64,000 nt of DNA from Geodermatophilus sp. DSM 45219 (GCF_900104025.1 NZ_FNIQ01000002.1:620001-684000); one strand, 5' to 3'. Shown: positions 41,497 to 50,397, counted from the stretch's first letter. Program-made: numbers and translations. The notes: a model not told the origin generated them from the sequence alone.

Positions 41497-41925
41497 ATGC
41501 TGCAGGAGACGTCAGGGCGGCCGCAGCCGCACGTCGACCTGCTCCGGCAGGTCGCCTCGGGCCTGACCTCGCGCGTCGAGGAGATCCTCGTCGACCACGA
41601 GCTCACCTTCGACCAGTGGCGCGTGCTGGACACGCTGACCCAGCAGGGCCCGCTGTCGATGAGCGACCTCGGCGGGCGGACCCGGGTCCCGGGGCCGACC
41701 CTGACCCGCATCGTCGACCGCCTGGTGGAGCGCTCGCTGCTCTACCGCAACGTCGACGCGACCGACCGGCGCCGCGTGCTCGTGCACGCCGCCGACCGCG
41801 GCCGGGCCCTGTGCCGGTCACTGGCCCCACGGATCTCCGAGGCCGAGCGGAGCGGCCTGGCGGCCCTCTCCGCGGCCGAGGCCGACACCCTGCGCTCCCT
41901 GCTGGAGCGCCTGGCGACCGCCTGA
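41497..41925 (+). CDS. MarR family transcriptional regulator
   Basis: A 142-residue winged-helix protein: dimer helix QPHVDLLRQVASGLTSRVEE, recognition region LSMSDLGGRTRVPGPTLTRI, wing VDATDRRRVLVHAADRG, and C-terminal dimer helices AERSGLAALSAAEADTLRSL. MarR proteins bind short palindromes as dimers and are released by ligands. It is encoded between the operon with two CTTCCACGTGGAAG-like sites and a gene with a third, so it is the best candidate to bind them; this is inference. Confidence 0.88.
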   Translation: MLQETSGRPQPHVDLLRQVASGLTSRVEEILVDHELTFDQWRVLDTLTQQGPLSMSDLGGRTRVPGPTLTRIVDRLVERSLLYRNVDATDRRRVLVHAADRGRALCRSLAPRISEAERSGLAALSAAEADTLRSLLERLATA

Positions 41926-41981
41926 CGGCCGGCCGCGGGGTTGCGCCCGGCCGGGGCGGGCGTGGAGGCTGACGCACGATG

Positions 41982-41995
41982 CTTCCACGTGGAAG
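41982..41995. promoter_or_regulatory. Perfect operator palindrome before the MetX-like gene
   Basis: CTTCCACGTGGAAG is a perfect 14-bp palindrome. It ends eight bases before the GTG start at 42004 and overlaps the ribosome-binding AAGGA. It matches the sites at 40247 and 40262. Confidence 0.75.
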
Positions 41996-42003
41996 GAACC
42001 GCC

Positions 42004-43041
42004 GTGCCCGCACCGACCGACGCCGAGCTGTTCGACCTGGGTGACCTGCCGCTGCAGAGCGGTGCGACCCTGCGGAACGCACAGCTGGCCTACAAGACGT
42101 ACGGCACGCTGAACGCCGACCGGTCCAACGTGATCGTGCACCCGACGTGGTTCAGCGCCTGGCACGACGCCAACGAGTGGTCCATCGGTCCCGGCCTGGC
42201 GTGCGACCCGGAGCGGTACTTCATCGTCGTCCCGAACCAGCTGAACAACGGGTTGTCGACGTCCCCCAGCACCACCCCGCCACCGTTCGACGGCCCGCAC
42301 TTCCCGCCGGTCACCTTCCACGACCAGGTCGAGGCCCAGCACCGCCTGCTCACGCAGCAGTGGGGCATCGAGTCGATCGAGCTGGTGCTGGGCTCCTCCA
42401 TGGGCGCCGGCCAGACCTACCAGTGGGCCGTCAGCCACCCCGAGATGGTCAGGCGCGCCGCACCGATCGTCGGCTCCAGCCGGACGAGCGAGCACAACCA
42501 GGTGTTCATCAAGAGCCTGCGTGCCGCCCTCACCCTCGACCCGGCCTTCCGCGGCGGTGAGTACTCCCGCGACGCCCGCCCCACCGCCGGGATGCGGGCG
42601 TTCGCCCGGATCTACGCCGGGTGGGGGCTGTCCCAGGCGTTCTACTGGGAGCGCGAGTACCGGAGCATGGGCTACTCCTCCCTCGAGGACTTCCTGGTCG
42701 GGTTCTGGGAGGGGTTCTGGCTCGACGAGGACCGGGACCCGAACAACCTGCTAGCCATGCTGTGGACCTGGGAGCACGGGGACGTCGGCCGGACCCCGGG
42801 CTTCGACGGCGACACCGAGGCGGCGCTGCGCTCCATCCGCTGCCCGCTGGTGGCCATGCCGGCGCGGACGGACCTCTACTTCCCGCCCGAGGACGAGCAG
42901 TGGGCGTCCCGGTTCATCGAACGGGGTGAGGTGCGGGTCATCGACACCATCTGGGGCCACTTCGCCGGGCTCGGGATGAACGCCGCCGACAACGCCGTGG
43001 TCGACGAGACGCTGCGGGAGCTGCTCGCCCGTCCGGTGTGA
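42004..43041 (+). CDS. MetX-like alpha/beta hydrolase/acyltransferase
   Basis: A 345-residue protein of the homoserine-acetyltransferase-like group. The core holds LRNAQLAYKTYGTLNADRSN, VPNQLNNGLSTSPSTTPPPF, nucleophile Ser in LVLGSSMGAGQTYQWAVSHP, Asp in MPARTDLYFPPEDEQ and His in IDTIWGHFAGLGMNAADN. True MetX enzymes have GGSMGGMQ; here it is GSSMGAGQ, and no met genes are nearby, so another acyl transfer or hydrolysis is more likely. It starts at GTG 42004 with AAGGA upstream. The shared palindrome ties it to the formamide operon. Confidence 0.75.
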   Translation: MPAPTDAELFDLGDLPLQSGATLRNAQLAYKTYGTLNADRSNVIVHPTWFSAWHDANEWSIGPGLACDPERYFIVVPNQLNNGLSTSPSTTPPPFDGPHFPPVTFHDQVEAQHRLLTQQWGIESIELVLGSSMGAGQTYQWAVSHPEMVRRAAPIVGSSRTSEHNQVFIKSLRAALTLDPAFRGGEYSRDARPTAGMRAFARIYAGWGLSQAFYWEREYRSMGYSSLEDFLVGFWEGFWLDEDRDPNNLLAMLWTWEHGDVGRTPGFDGDTEAALRSIRCPLVAMPARTDLYFPPEDEQWASRFIERGEVRVIDTIWGHFAGLGMNAADNAVVDETLRELLARPV

Positions 43042-43056
43042 GCCCGGGACGCGGAC

Positions 43057-43088
43057 GGGCCGCGACCGGGGTGTCCCGGTCGCGGCCC
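43057..43088. terminator. Bidirectional hairpin, 14-bp perfect stem
   Basis: GGGCCGCGACCGGG (43057-43070) pairs exactly with CCCGGTCGCGGCCC (43075-43088) around GTGT. It lies between the convergent stops of the MetX-like gene and the catalase gene. Confidence 0.88.
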
Positions 43089-43115
43089 GCCGCGGTGGTG
43101 CTGGTCAGCCCCTGA

Positions 43116-44783
43116 TCAGAGGGTGACCTCGACGTGCTCGTTGGGCACGCAGTGCGTCATGGTCAGACCGCTGACGTCCCGGGGGCCGTTCTTGCCGAGG
43201 TTGGCGGCGCGCTGGAGCTCTTCCTCGGTCAGCGTCTGGGTCTGCAGCGGCTGCAGGTGCCGGACGTCGTCCGCCGTGATGCCCAGGCCCTCGCCGATGC
43301 GCTGGCCCATCTCGTCCTCGGCCATGAAGAAGTGCCAGACCATCCGCTCCTGGATCGGGCGGTCGCACTGGGAGAGCGCGTCGACGAAGTTGGCGACCAG
43401 GTCGTCCTTCTCCCACTGCTCCGACAGCAGGTAGCGCTCGCCGGCCTGCGCGTAGTCGTTGGTCCGCGGGATCCGCTTGCGGGTCAGCCGGCCGGTGATC
43501 TCGGGGCCCTGCTCGTCGTGCGTGGGGTACTGCGCCTCGCGCAGACCACCGAGGATCGACGGCTCGTAGTTGACGTGCGGGTTCTGCCCCGGGCCCAGGT
43601 CCACCGCGTAGGCCATCTGGCCGTCGCGCTGGTTGGTGGCGACCTTCGCACCCTTGGCCTGGTTCACCGGCAGCTGCAGGTAGTTCGGCCCGACCCGGTA
43701 GCGCTGGGTGTCGGAGTAGGAGAACGTCCGGCCGACCAGCATCTTGTCGTCGGAGAAGTCCAGGCCGTCGACCAGCACACCGGTGCCGAAGGCGATCTGC
43801 TCGTTCTCCAGGAAGAAGTTCTCCGGCGCCCGGTTCAGCGTCATGGTGCCGACCTTGCGCAGCGGGAACTCGTTCTCCGGCCACACCTTGGTGTCGTCGA
43901 GCGGGTCGAAGTCCAGCTCGGGGTGCTCGTGGTCGTCCATCAGCTGGACGTGCAGGTCCCAGGACGGGAACTCGCCGCGGCCGATGGCGTCGTAGAGGTC
44001 CTTGGTGTGCGCGCCGAGCTCGTTGGCCTGGACCGCCGCGGCGTCCTTCGCCGTCATCGACTTCACGCCCTGCTTCGGCAGCCAGTGGTACTTGACCAGC
44101 TTCGTCTCGCCCTCGGCGTTGACCCACTTGTAGGTGTTCACGCCGAAGCCCTGCTGGGTGCGGTAGTTCGCGGGCAGGCCGCGCGGGCTGAACACGAGGG
44201 TGAACATGTGCAGCGACTCGGGGGTCTGGCTGGCGAAGTCGAACACCCGGTTGGCGACCTGGCGCTCGAAGGTCACCGGGTCGGGCTTCTGCGAGTGGAT
44301 GAAGTCGGGGAACTTGATGGCGTCCCGGATGAAGAAGACGCCCAGGTTGTTGCCGACGAGGTCCCAGTTGCCGTCCTCGGTGTAGAACTTCACCGCGAAG
44401 CCGCGCGGGTCACGCGCCGCCTCGGAGGAGTCCCGGCCACCGGCGACGGTGGAGAAGCGGACCGCGACCTCGGTCTCCTTGCCCTTCTGCTGGAAGAGCT
44501 TGGCGCGGGTGTACGTCGCGACGGGCTCGTCGCCGACGGTGCCGTCGGCGACGAAGACGCCGAACGCGGTGGCGCCGCGGGCGTGCACCACGCGCTCCGG
44601 GATGCGCTCGCGGTCGAAGTGGCTGATCTTCTCGAGGAACTGGTAGTTCTCCAACGTGGCCGGGCCGCGGGCACCCACCGTGCGCTGGTTCTGGTTGTCG
44701 TAGACCGGGTGGCCCTGACGGTTGGTCAGGACCGCGCGGTCCACCTCGCTCGGCGCAGGGCCCTGCGATGCGACGTCGGTCAT
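43116..44783 (-). CDS. katA: Monofunctional heme catalase
   Basis: A 555-residue catalase. The distal His68 is in [18 protein letters not shown], the distal Asn is N145 or N146 in [20 protein letters not shown], and the proximal heme Tyr is in [36 protein letters not shown] and [13 protein letters not shown] are family blocks. It breaks down hydrogen peroxide in the cytoplasm. The start overlaps the fur stop by ATGA, so the regulator and enzyme are translated together. The C-terminal 70 residues (from about EERMVWHFF on) extend the usual small-subunit core. Confidence 0.95.
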   Translation of the reverse strand: MTDVASQGPAPSEVDRAVLTNRQGHPVYDNQNQRTVGARGPATLENYQFLEKISHFDRERIPERVVHARGATAFGVFVADGTVGDEPVATYTRAKLFQQKGKETEVAVRFSTVAGGRDSSEAARDPRGFAVKFYTEDGNWDLVGNNLGVFFIRDAIKFPDFIHSQKPDPVTFERQVANRVFDFASQTPESLHMFTLVFSPRGLPANYRTQQGFGVNTYKWVNAEGETKLVKYHWLPKQGVKSMTAKDAAAVQANELGAHTKDLYDAIGRGEFPSWDLHVQLMDDHEHPELDFDPLDDTKVWPENEFPLRKVGTMTLNRAPENFFLENEQIAFGTGVLVDGLDFSDDKMLVGRTFSYSDTQRYRVGPNYLQLPVNQAKGAKVATNQRDGQMAYAVDLGPGQNPHVNYEPSILGGLREAQYPTHDEQGPEITGRLTRKRIPRTNDYAQAGERYLLSEQWEKDDLVANFVDALSQCDRPIQERMVWHFFMAEDEMGQRIGEGLGITADDVRHLQPLQTQTLTEEELQRAANLGKNGPRDVSGLTMTHCVPNEHVEVTL

Positions 44784-45253
44784 CCTGATGCTCCTCCTCG
44801 ATTGTCGTGCTGATCGACCTGAGCGGTCCCTGCTGGCGTCCCTACCCGGCACTCGCGGCACAGACCCCAGAAGACGACCTCCGCCTCGTCCACGACGAAA
44901 CCCGCCGTGTCCGAGGGCGTCAGGCACGGAGCCGCCCCCACGGTGCAGTCGACGTCAGCGACCGCACCGCACGAGCGGCAGACCAGGTGGTGGTGGTTGT
45001 CGCCGACCCGCAGCTCGAACAGCGCGGGCGCGCCCGCCGGCTCGATCCGGCGGGCCAGGCCGCCGGAGACGAGGGCCTCGAGCACCCCGTAGACCGCCTG
45101 GGGCGACAACGTCGGGTGCAGGGCGCGAGCGGCGGTGACGATGGCGTCGACGTCCGCGTGCGGACGCTCGGCGAGCACCTGCAGCACCGACAGGCGGGGC
45201 CGCGTCACGCGCAGCCCCGCCGTGCGGAGCTGCTCCTGCCGGGTCGTCTCCAT
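44780..45253 (-). CDS. furA: Fur-family peroxide/iron regulator (FurA-like)
   Basis: A 157-residue Fur protein: winged helix ([20 protein letters not shown], then [20 protein letters not shown]), metal-site residues in [20 protein letters not shown] and a second cysteine pair CRECR near residue 132. The gene overlaps katA, as furA overlaps katG in mycobacteria, so it probably represses itself and the catalase and releases on peroxide. The AT-rich upstream stretch is the likely operator. Confidence 0.9.
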   Translation of the reverse strand: METTRQEQLRTAGLRVTRPRLSVLQVLAERPHADVDAIVTAARALHPTLSPQAVYGVLEALVSGGLARRIEPAGAPALFELRVGDNHHHLVCRSCGAVADVDCTVGAAPCLTPSDTAGFVVDEAEVVFWGLCRECRVGTPAGTAQVDQHDNRGGASG

Positions 45254-45271
45254 CGACGACCACCCAACCCC

Positions 45272-45295
45272 GTTTTCTTGTCCGAGTCAAATGAA
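45272..45295 (-). promoter_or_regulatory. Likely furA-katA promoter/operator
   Basis: On the minus strand the stretch TTCATTTGACTCGGACAAGAAAAC stands out as AT-rich in a GC-rich genome and holds a -35-like TTGACT. It is 20-45 bases before the fur start, where self-regulating Fur proteins usually bind. No exact Fur box is seen. Confidence 0.45.
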
Positions 45296-45347
45296 GGACC
45301 CCCGTGCCCCAGCCGCTCGCGCGCTCGCGGCGGCCCCTGCAGGGGCC
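45293..45347 (+). repeat. Dispersed intergenic repeat, copy F
   Basis: It reads GAAGGACCCCCGTGCCCC, GCTCGCGCGCTCGCGGCGG and CCCCTGCAGGGGCC. It ends two bases from the purU stop codon and touches the fur promoter. Here the repeat faces against the two flanking minus-strand genes. Confidence 0.65.
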
Positions 45348-45348
45348 G

Positions 45349-46248
45349 TCAGGCGAAGACGATGGTCTTCTCGCCGTCCACGATGACCCGGTCCTCCACG
45401 TGCCAGGTGACCGCCTGGGCCAGCACCTGGCGCTCGACGTAGCGGCCGATCCGGCGCATGTCCTCCACCGTCGCGCGGTGGTCCACCCGGGCGACCTCCT
45501 GCTCGATGATCGGCCCGGCGTCGAGCTCCGGCGTCACGTAGTGCGCGGTCGCGCCGATCAGCTTCACGCCGCGGTCGTGCGCCGCCCGGTAGGGGTTCGC
45601 GCCGACGAACGCCGGCAGGAAGCTGTGGTGGATGTTGATCAGCCGCTCCGGGAAACGGCTGCAGAAGTCCGCCGAGACGATCTGCATGTACCGGGCCAGC
45701 ACGACCAGGTCGACGTCCCCGACCAGGTCCAGGGCGCGCGCCTCCGCCTCGGCCTTGGTCTCCGGCGTCACCGGGACGTGGTGGAACGGGACCCCGGCCG
45801 CGCGGGCCACCGGCTCGAGGTCGGGGTGGTTGGAGACGACGGCGGCGATCTCGGCGCGCAGGTCGCCGGCCCGCACCCGGTAGAGCAGCTCCTGGAGCAC
45901 GTGGTCGGTCTTCGAGACGAACACCGCCAGCCGCGGCCGGTGCGCGGCCTCGGTCAGCCGCCAGGTGAACTGCCACTGCTGCGCCAGCAGCGCGAGGGCC
46001 GCCTCCAGCTGGTGCCGGCGGCCGGGCAGGTCGGCGAGGAAGAACTCCAGCCGCAGCGTGAACGTGCCGCCCACCGGGTCCGACGAGTGCTGCTGCGAGT
46101 CGATGATGTTCGCCCCGACGTCGGCCATCAGCCCGCTGAGGACGGCGACGATGCCCGGCCGGTCGGGGCAGCGGACGACCAGGCGACCGACGTCGGCGAG
46201 CCGGTCGTCGCGCGGGCCGAGCGGGGGCAGTTCAGCAGGGGCGGACAC
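45349..46248 (-). CDS. purU: Formyltetrahydrofolate deformylase
   Basis: A 299-residue PurU. An N-terminal ACT domain (VVRCPDRPGIVAVLSGLMAD, SQQHSSDPVGGTFTLRLEFF) is followed by the formyltransferase-fold domain, with FVSKTDHVLQELLYRVRAGD, AVVSNHPDL, VLARYMQIVSADFCSRFP, and INIHHSFLPAFVGANPYRAA holding the catalytic His; the partner Asp lies in a later TAHYVTPELDAGPII. It splits 10-formyl-THF into formate and THF. It may help balance one-carbon units. The start is GTG 46248. Confidence 0.95.
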   Translation of the reverse strand: MSAPAELPPLGPRDDRLADVGRLVVRCPDRPGIVAVLSGLMADVGANIIDSQQHSSDPVGGTFTLRLEFFLADLPGRRHQLEAALALLAQQWQFTWRLTEAAHRPRLAVFVSKTDHVLQELLYRVRAGDLRAEIAAVVSNHPDLEPVARAAGVPFHHVPVTPETKAEAEARALDLVGDVDLVVLARYMQIVSADFCSRFPERLINIHHSFLPAFVGANPYRAAHDRGVKLIGATAHYVTPELDAGPIIEQEVARVDHRATVEDMRRIGRYVERQVLAQAVTWHVEDRVIVDGEKTIVFA

Positions 46249-46370
46249 GGGTGCCGAGGATGCCAGGCCGGGACGCCGGTCCCCAGCGCCCTCCCTCGTC
46301 CGAGCCCTCCCTGGGCCGGCTTCCCCGGACGGACCCGGCCCCCTCGACGATCAGCTGGGCTCACCGGCGC

Positions 46371-46406
46371 GGGTCCTGGCTCAGCACCGGTGGTGAGCCA
46401 GGACCC
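46371..46406. terminator. Hairpin after ligD polymerase gene, 13-bp perfect stem
   Basis: GGGTCCTGGCTCA (46371-46383) pairs exactly with TGAGCCAGGACCC (46394-46406); CACC and GGTG inside the loop can pair too. It follows the polymerase stop at 46436 (minus). Confidence 0.85.
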
Positions 46407-46435
46407 CCGATGGACAGCTCAGCTGATCATCATCG

Positions 46436-47356
46436 TCAGGCCGCCGGCAGGACGGCGCGCTGCGCTCCGCCGATGTCGAACAGGTCGCCGTACTCCTCGA
46501 CCCGGGCCAGCACCTCCTCGGTGCGGAAGCGCAGCCAGCCCGGGTCGGCGCCGTCGAGCACCGCCTCGACCTCGTCCCAGCCGATCGGCGTGGACACCGG
46601 CGCATCGGGCCGGGCCCGCAGCGAGTACGGGGCGACGGTGGTCTTGGCCGGGTTGTTCTGGCTCCAGTCCACGAGCACCTTGCCCGGCCGCAGCACCTTC
46701 TCCATCCGCCACACGACCCGGTCGGGGGTCTCGGCCGACAGCTCCTGCGCCAGCTGCCTGGCGTACCGGCTGGGGTGCTCGCGGTCGGTGACCCGGATCG
46801 GCGCGTACACCTGCATCCCCTTCGAGCCCGAGGTCTTCACCACCGGGTCCAGGCCGTCGGCCACCAGCCGCTCGCGCAGCCGGTCGGCGACCTCGCAGCA
46901 CTCGAGGATCCCGGCGTCCGGACCCGGGTCGAGGTCCAGCACGAGCAGGTCCGGCAGCGCCGGCTGCAGCCGGCTGCCCACCTGCCACTGCGGCACGTGC
47001 AGCTCCAGGGCCGCGAGGTTGGCCGCCCAGGCCAGGTCGGCGACGGTCTCCAGGACGACCATCTCGAGGGTCTCCCGGCCGCGGGAGCTGCCCGGGCTGG
47101 GCACGGTCACCTTCCGCACCCAGTCGGGCGCGTGCCGGGCGCTGTTCTTCTCGAAGAACGCCTGCCCCTCCACCCCGTCGGGCCAGCGGGTGAAGGTGAC
47201 CGGCCGGCCGGACAGGTGCGGCAGCAGCACCGGGGCGATCCGCACGTAGTAGTCGATGACCTGGGCCTTCGTGAAGGAGACCTCGGGGAAGAGCACCTTC
47301 TCCAGGTTGGACACGTGCAGCTGCCGCCCGTCGACGCGCACCAGCTGCCGGCTCAC
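46436..47356 (-). CDS. ligD: LigD polymerase/primase domain protein (NHEJ)
   Basis: A 306-residue stand-alone archaeo-eukaryotic-primase-type polymerase. Marks are LEKVLFPEVSFTKAQVIDYY, RPVTFTRWPDGVEGQAFFEK, LVLDLDPGPDAGILECCEVA (catalytic D-x-D), KTSGSKGMQVYAPIRV and VLVDWSQNNPAKTTVAPYSL (third Asp). It fills in ends during Ku-guided break repair. The GTG at 47356 has GGAGA seven bases upstream. It is the last gene of a ku-ligase-polymerase run, with 25 bases between it and the ligase gene. Confidence 0.92.
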   Translation of the reverse strand: MSRQLVRVDGRQLHVSNLEKVLFPEVSFTKAQVIDYYVRIAPVLLPHLSGRPVTFTRWPDGVEGQAFFEKNSARHAPDWVRKVTVPSPGSSRGRETLEMVVLETVADLAWAANLAALELHVPQWQVGSRLQPALPDLLVLDLDPGPDAGILECCEVADRLRERLVADGLDPVVKTSGSKGMQVYAPIRVTDREHPSRYARQLAQELSAETPDRVVWRMEKVLRPGKVLVDWSQNNPAKTTVAPYSLRARPDAPVSTPIGWDEVEAVLDGADPGWLRFRTEEVLARVEEYGDLFDIGGAQRAVLPAA

Positions 47357-47381
47357 GGCATCTCCAGTACCCGGCACGCGC

Positions 47382-48695
47382 TCACCACTCCTCGACCACG
47401 TCCTCCGGGACCAGGTCGTCGCGCAGCCCGCGCCACGACGGGTGGCGCATCCGGCCGTCCGCGGTCCACCCGGCGAACGCCACCTCACCCACGAGCTCCG
47501 GCAGCACCCAGTGCGCGTCCCGGGTGACCTCGCGCGGCAGCGTGTCGGCGAACGGCGGCCGGTCGGCCCGAGTGAACAGCGGCTCGAGCTCCCTGAGCGC
47601 CGCGGCGGTGAACCCGGTCCCGACGTGCCCGGCGTAGCCGAGCCGGCCGGCGTCGTCGTGCACGCCGACCAGCAGCGAGCCCACTCCCCCGGCGCGGCGC
47701 CCCTGCCCCGGCCGCCAGCCGCCGACGACGACCGCCTGCGTGCGGACGTTCTTCACCTTGCGCCAGTCCGGCCCGCGGACGCCGGGGCGGTACGGCGAGT
47801 CCAGCCGCTTGGCGACGACGCCCTCCAACCCGTTGTCCCGGCTGGCGGCCAGCACCGCGGCCCCGCCGCCGCGGAACCACGGCGTCGGCACCCAGCGCTC
47901 CCCCGCGACGCCGAGCGCCTCCAGCCGTTCCCGGCGCTCGGCGTACGGCAGCGCCAGCAGCTCCTCGCCGTCCCAGGCCAGCAGGTCGAACACCAGGTAG
48001 GTCACCGGGGCGGCCGCGGCCATCCGGCGGACCTCCGGGCCGGTGCGGTGCATCCGCCCCTGCAGCGCGCCGAAGTCCGGCCGTCCGCGCGCGTCGAGGG
48101 CCACCACCTCTCCGTCGATCACCGCGCTGTGGCCGATCAGCGCGTCCGGTAACCGGCTCAGTTCGGGATAACGGACGGTGGTGTCGGTGCCGCTGCGGGC
48201 CCAGAGGGTCAGCGACCCGCCCTCGACGACCGCCAGCGCCCGGACGCCGTCCCACTTGAACTCGTAGCCCCACGCGCGGTCCTGCTCCGGTGGGGGGAGC
48301 TCCCCGGCGGTGGCGAGCATGGGCACCAGCGGCGGCCCCTCCGCGGGCGGCGCGTCCAGCGCCCGGACCGACCAGCTGCCGTCGGCCTGCCGGGAGAGCA
48401 CGTGCCGGCCACGCAGCCGGCGGCCGACGAAGGACACGGTGAGCCGGTCCTCGCGCTCCTCCTCGACCGCACAGCGGCCGGCGTCCCAGGTGCGGTACCC
48501 CGGGCCCGCGCACCCCGGCACCGGGACGGCGGGACGCGCGGGCCCGCGCCCGGTCGGCGCCCCCGCGGGCAGCTCCCAGCACCGGGGCACGCCGTCCCGT
48601 TCCAGGCACAGCTCGACGACCGACCCGTGCCGGTGGACGGCGAACGGCTCGCCCGCCGGAGGGGTGGCCCGTGGGGCACGGTCCCGGGCAGGCAC
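47382..48695 (-). CDS. ligD: ATP-dependent DNA ligase (LigD ligase part) with degenerate phosphoesterase-like head
   Basis: A 437-residue protein. Residues about 1-115 resemble the LigD 3'-phosphoesterase domain (FAVHRHGSVVELCLERDGVP, CWELPAGAP, FVGRRLRGRHVLSRQADGSW), but the HYDLRLE metal/catalytic motif is replaced by VELCLE, so the head is probably inactive. The ligase follows: adenylation Lys in YEFKWDGVRALAVVEGG, VIDGEVVALDARGRPDFG, YLVFDLLAWDGEELL, GLEGVVAKRLDSPYRPG, and the OB fold KNVRTQAVVVGGWRPGQGRR. It starts at GTG 48695, one base after the ku stop, so the two are coupled. Confidence 0.9.
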   Translation of the reverse strand: MPARDRAPRATPPAGEPFAVHRHGSVVELCLERDGVPRCWELPAGAPTGRGPARPAVPVPGCAGPGYRTWDAGRCAVEEEREDRLTVSFVGRRLRGRHVLSRQADGSWSVRALDAPPAEGPPLVPMLATAGELPPPEQDRAWGYEFKWDGVRALAVVEGGSLTLWARSGTDTTVRYPELSRLPDALIGHSAVIDGEVVALDARGRPDFGALQGRMHRTGPEVRRMAAAAPVTYLVFDLLAWDGEELLALPYAERRERLEALGVAGERWVPTPWFRGGGAAVLAASRDNGLEGVVAKRLDSPYRPGVRGPDWRKVKNVRTQAVVVGGWRPGQGRRAGGVGSLLVGVHDDAGRLGYAGHVGTGFTAAALRELEPLFTRADRPPFADTLPREVTRDAHWVLPELVGEVAFAGWTADGRMRHPSWRGLRDDLVPEDVVEEW

Positions 48696-48696
48696 C

Positions 48697-49710
48697 TCAG
48701 GCGGTGCGGCGGGCCCGCTTGGCCGGCGGCTTGTCGGCGGTCGCCTTCTCGGCGGCCGTCGTCCTCTCCGCGGCGGTCTTCTTCGCGGCGGTCTTCGGCG
48801 CGGTGGCCTTCCTCGCCGCGGTGGCCTTCCTCGCCGTCGTCCGGCGGGCGGGCGCGTCCTCGTCGGCGGCCGCCGTGGCCGTCCGCGCCGCGGTGGCCTT
48901 CTTCGCCGGGGTGCGCTCCGCCGGCGGCTCCCCGGCACCGCCCCGGGCGGCCTCCACGCTGCGGCGCAGCGCGCTCATCAGGTCCACGACGGCGGCACCG
49001 GAGTCGGCGGTCTCCGGCAGCGGCTGCACCTCACCGCCGCTCTGCTTGGCCTCGAGCAGCTCGGCCATCGCCTCGCGGTAGTCGTCGGTGAACTCCGTCG
49101 GGTCGAACGCACCGGTCATCGACCCGATCAGCGCCTCGGCCATCTGCAGCTCCTGCGGCCGGACGGCGACGTCCTCGTCGAGGAAGGCGAAGTCGGGACG
49201 GCGGATCTCGTCGGGCCAGCGCATGGTGTGCAGCACCATCACGCCGTCCTTGACCCTCAGCGCGGCCAGAGACTCCCGCGACCGGATGGCGATCTTGGTG
49301 ATGGCGACCCGCCCGGCGTTCTCCAGCGCGTCGCGCAGCAGCACGTACGGGCGGGTGGCTGAAGGGTCGGGCTCCAGGTAGTACGTCTTCTCGTACTGGA
49401 TCGGGTCGATCTCGTCCTGGTCGACGAACTGCAGGACCTCGATCTCCCGCCGCGAGGCCAGCGGCAGCTCCTCGAAGTCCTCGTCGGTGAGCACCACCAG
49501 CTGGCCGTCGGGCAGCTCGTAGCCCTTGGCGATCTCGGAGTACTCGACCTCGGCGCCGTCGATCGAGCACACCCGCCGGTACTTGATGCGCCCGCCGTCG
49601 GCGGCGTGCACCTGGTTGAACCGGATGTCGTGGTCCTCGGTGGCCGTGTACAGCTTCACGCCGATGCTGACCAGGCCGAAGGACACCGCCCCGCGCCAGA
49701 TCGACCGCAT
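48697..49710 (-). CDS. ku: Ku DNA-end-binding protein
   Basis: A 337-residue bacterial Ku beginning MRSIWRGAVSFGLVSIGVKL. Ku marks are YRRVCSIDGAEVEYSEIAKG, FVDQDEIDPIQYEKTYYLEP, RESLAALRVKDGVMVLHTMR and FTDDYREAMAELLEAKQSGG. Residues about 255-337 are a long Lys/Ala/Thr-rich tail, like the DNA-binding tails of other actinobacterial Ku proteins. It binds break ends and recruits LigD. It heads the end-joining operon. Confidence 0.95.
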   Translation of the reverse strand: MRSIWRGAVSFGLVSIGVKLYTATEDHDIRFNQVHAADGGRIKYRRVCSIDGAEVEYSEIAKGYELPDGQLVVLTDEDFEELPLASRREIEVLQFVDQDEIDPIQYEKTYYLEPDPSATRPYVLLRDALENAGRVAITKIAIRSRESLAALRVKDGVMVLHTMRWPDEIRRPDFAFLDEDVAVRPQELQMAEALIGSMTGAFDPTEFTDDYREAMAELLEAKQSGGEVQPLPETADSGAAVVDLMSALRRSVEAARGGAGEPPAERTPAKKATAARTATAAADEDAPARRTTARKATAARKATAPKTAAKKTAAERTTAAEKATADKPPAKRARRTA

Positions 49711-49842
49711 GCCCGTGCTCCTGTCGAGAGACCCGTCCGTGGACCGCGGGCGGGGAAGGCCGGAGCGGTCAAGATCACCAGGATAGGTGCGCCGCAGCCC
49801 CTGCGGCAGGTCGGGCGCCGCGGTCTCCCCCGGACGGAGGGG

Positions 49843-50397
49843 TCAGTCGCCGCCCTCGCCGTCGTCCCCCGTCGCGGAGCTCTGGACCGCGTCGTAGGCG
49901 AACTGGAGGACGTCGGACCCGGCGACCGCGGTCATCGTCAGCGCGGCCAGCCGGGTGGCGTTCGGCGCGGCGACGTAGCCGAAGACGAACACCGTCCCCA
50001 CCCACTGCGCCAGGCAGAACGGGCAGGTCACCAGCTCGCCGACGGCGTGCTTCCAGCCGCCGTGGGAGCGGACGTCCTCCGACAGCTCGGCCTCCCCCGA
50101 CGCGCCGTTGAACGTGGCGAACGGCGCGCGCAGCGGGCTGGTGACCGGGTCCTTGGCGATCCGCCGGGCGAGCCGGAACGTGCCGACGGTCAGCAGGACG
50201 GCGTCCCCCAGCGGGATGCGCTCGGGCAGCTGCCTCCCGGACGCGCGGACCGCGGCCGCGCCGGCCGCCACCACCGTCGCGTAGACGCTCATCGCGCCGA
50301 GGAAGCCGCCGAGCGGCCGGTCCTCCCCGCGCGTGTACGCCTGCTGCTGGGCCTGCGCCCAGCGGCGGACGGGGGTGCCGAGATCTGCGAGGGCCAT
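49843..50397 (-). CDS. DUF1360 family membrane protein
   Basis: A 184-residue protein with about three hydrophobic segments (residues 35-55, 62-80 and 135-160). Typical blocks are DAVLLTVGTFRLARRIAKDP, VTSPLRAPFATFNGASGEAE, HAVGELVTCPFCLAQWVGTV (CxxC) and DVLQFAYDAVQ. It resembles sporulation YjcA-like proteins; the function is unknown. It is divergent from the DUF5709 gene. Confidence 0.78.
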   Translation of the reverse strand: MALADLGTPVRRWAQAQQQAYTRGEDRPLGGFLGAMSVYATVVAAGAAAVRASGRQLPERIPLGDAVLLTVGTFRLARRIAKDPVTSPLRAPFATFNGASGEAELSEDVRSHGGWKHAVGELVTCPFCLAQWVGTVFVFGYVAAPNATRLAALTMTAVAGSDVLQFAYDAVQSSATGDDGEGGD

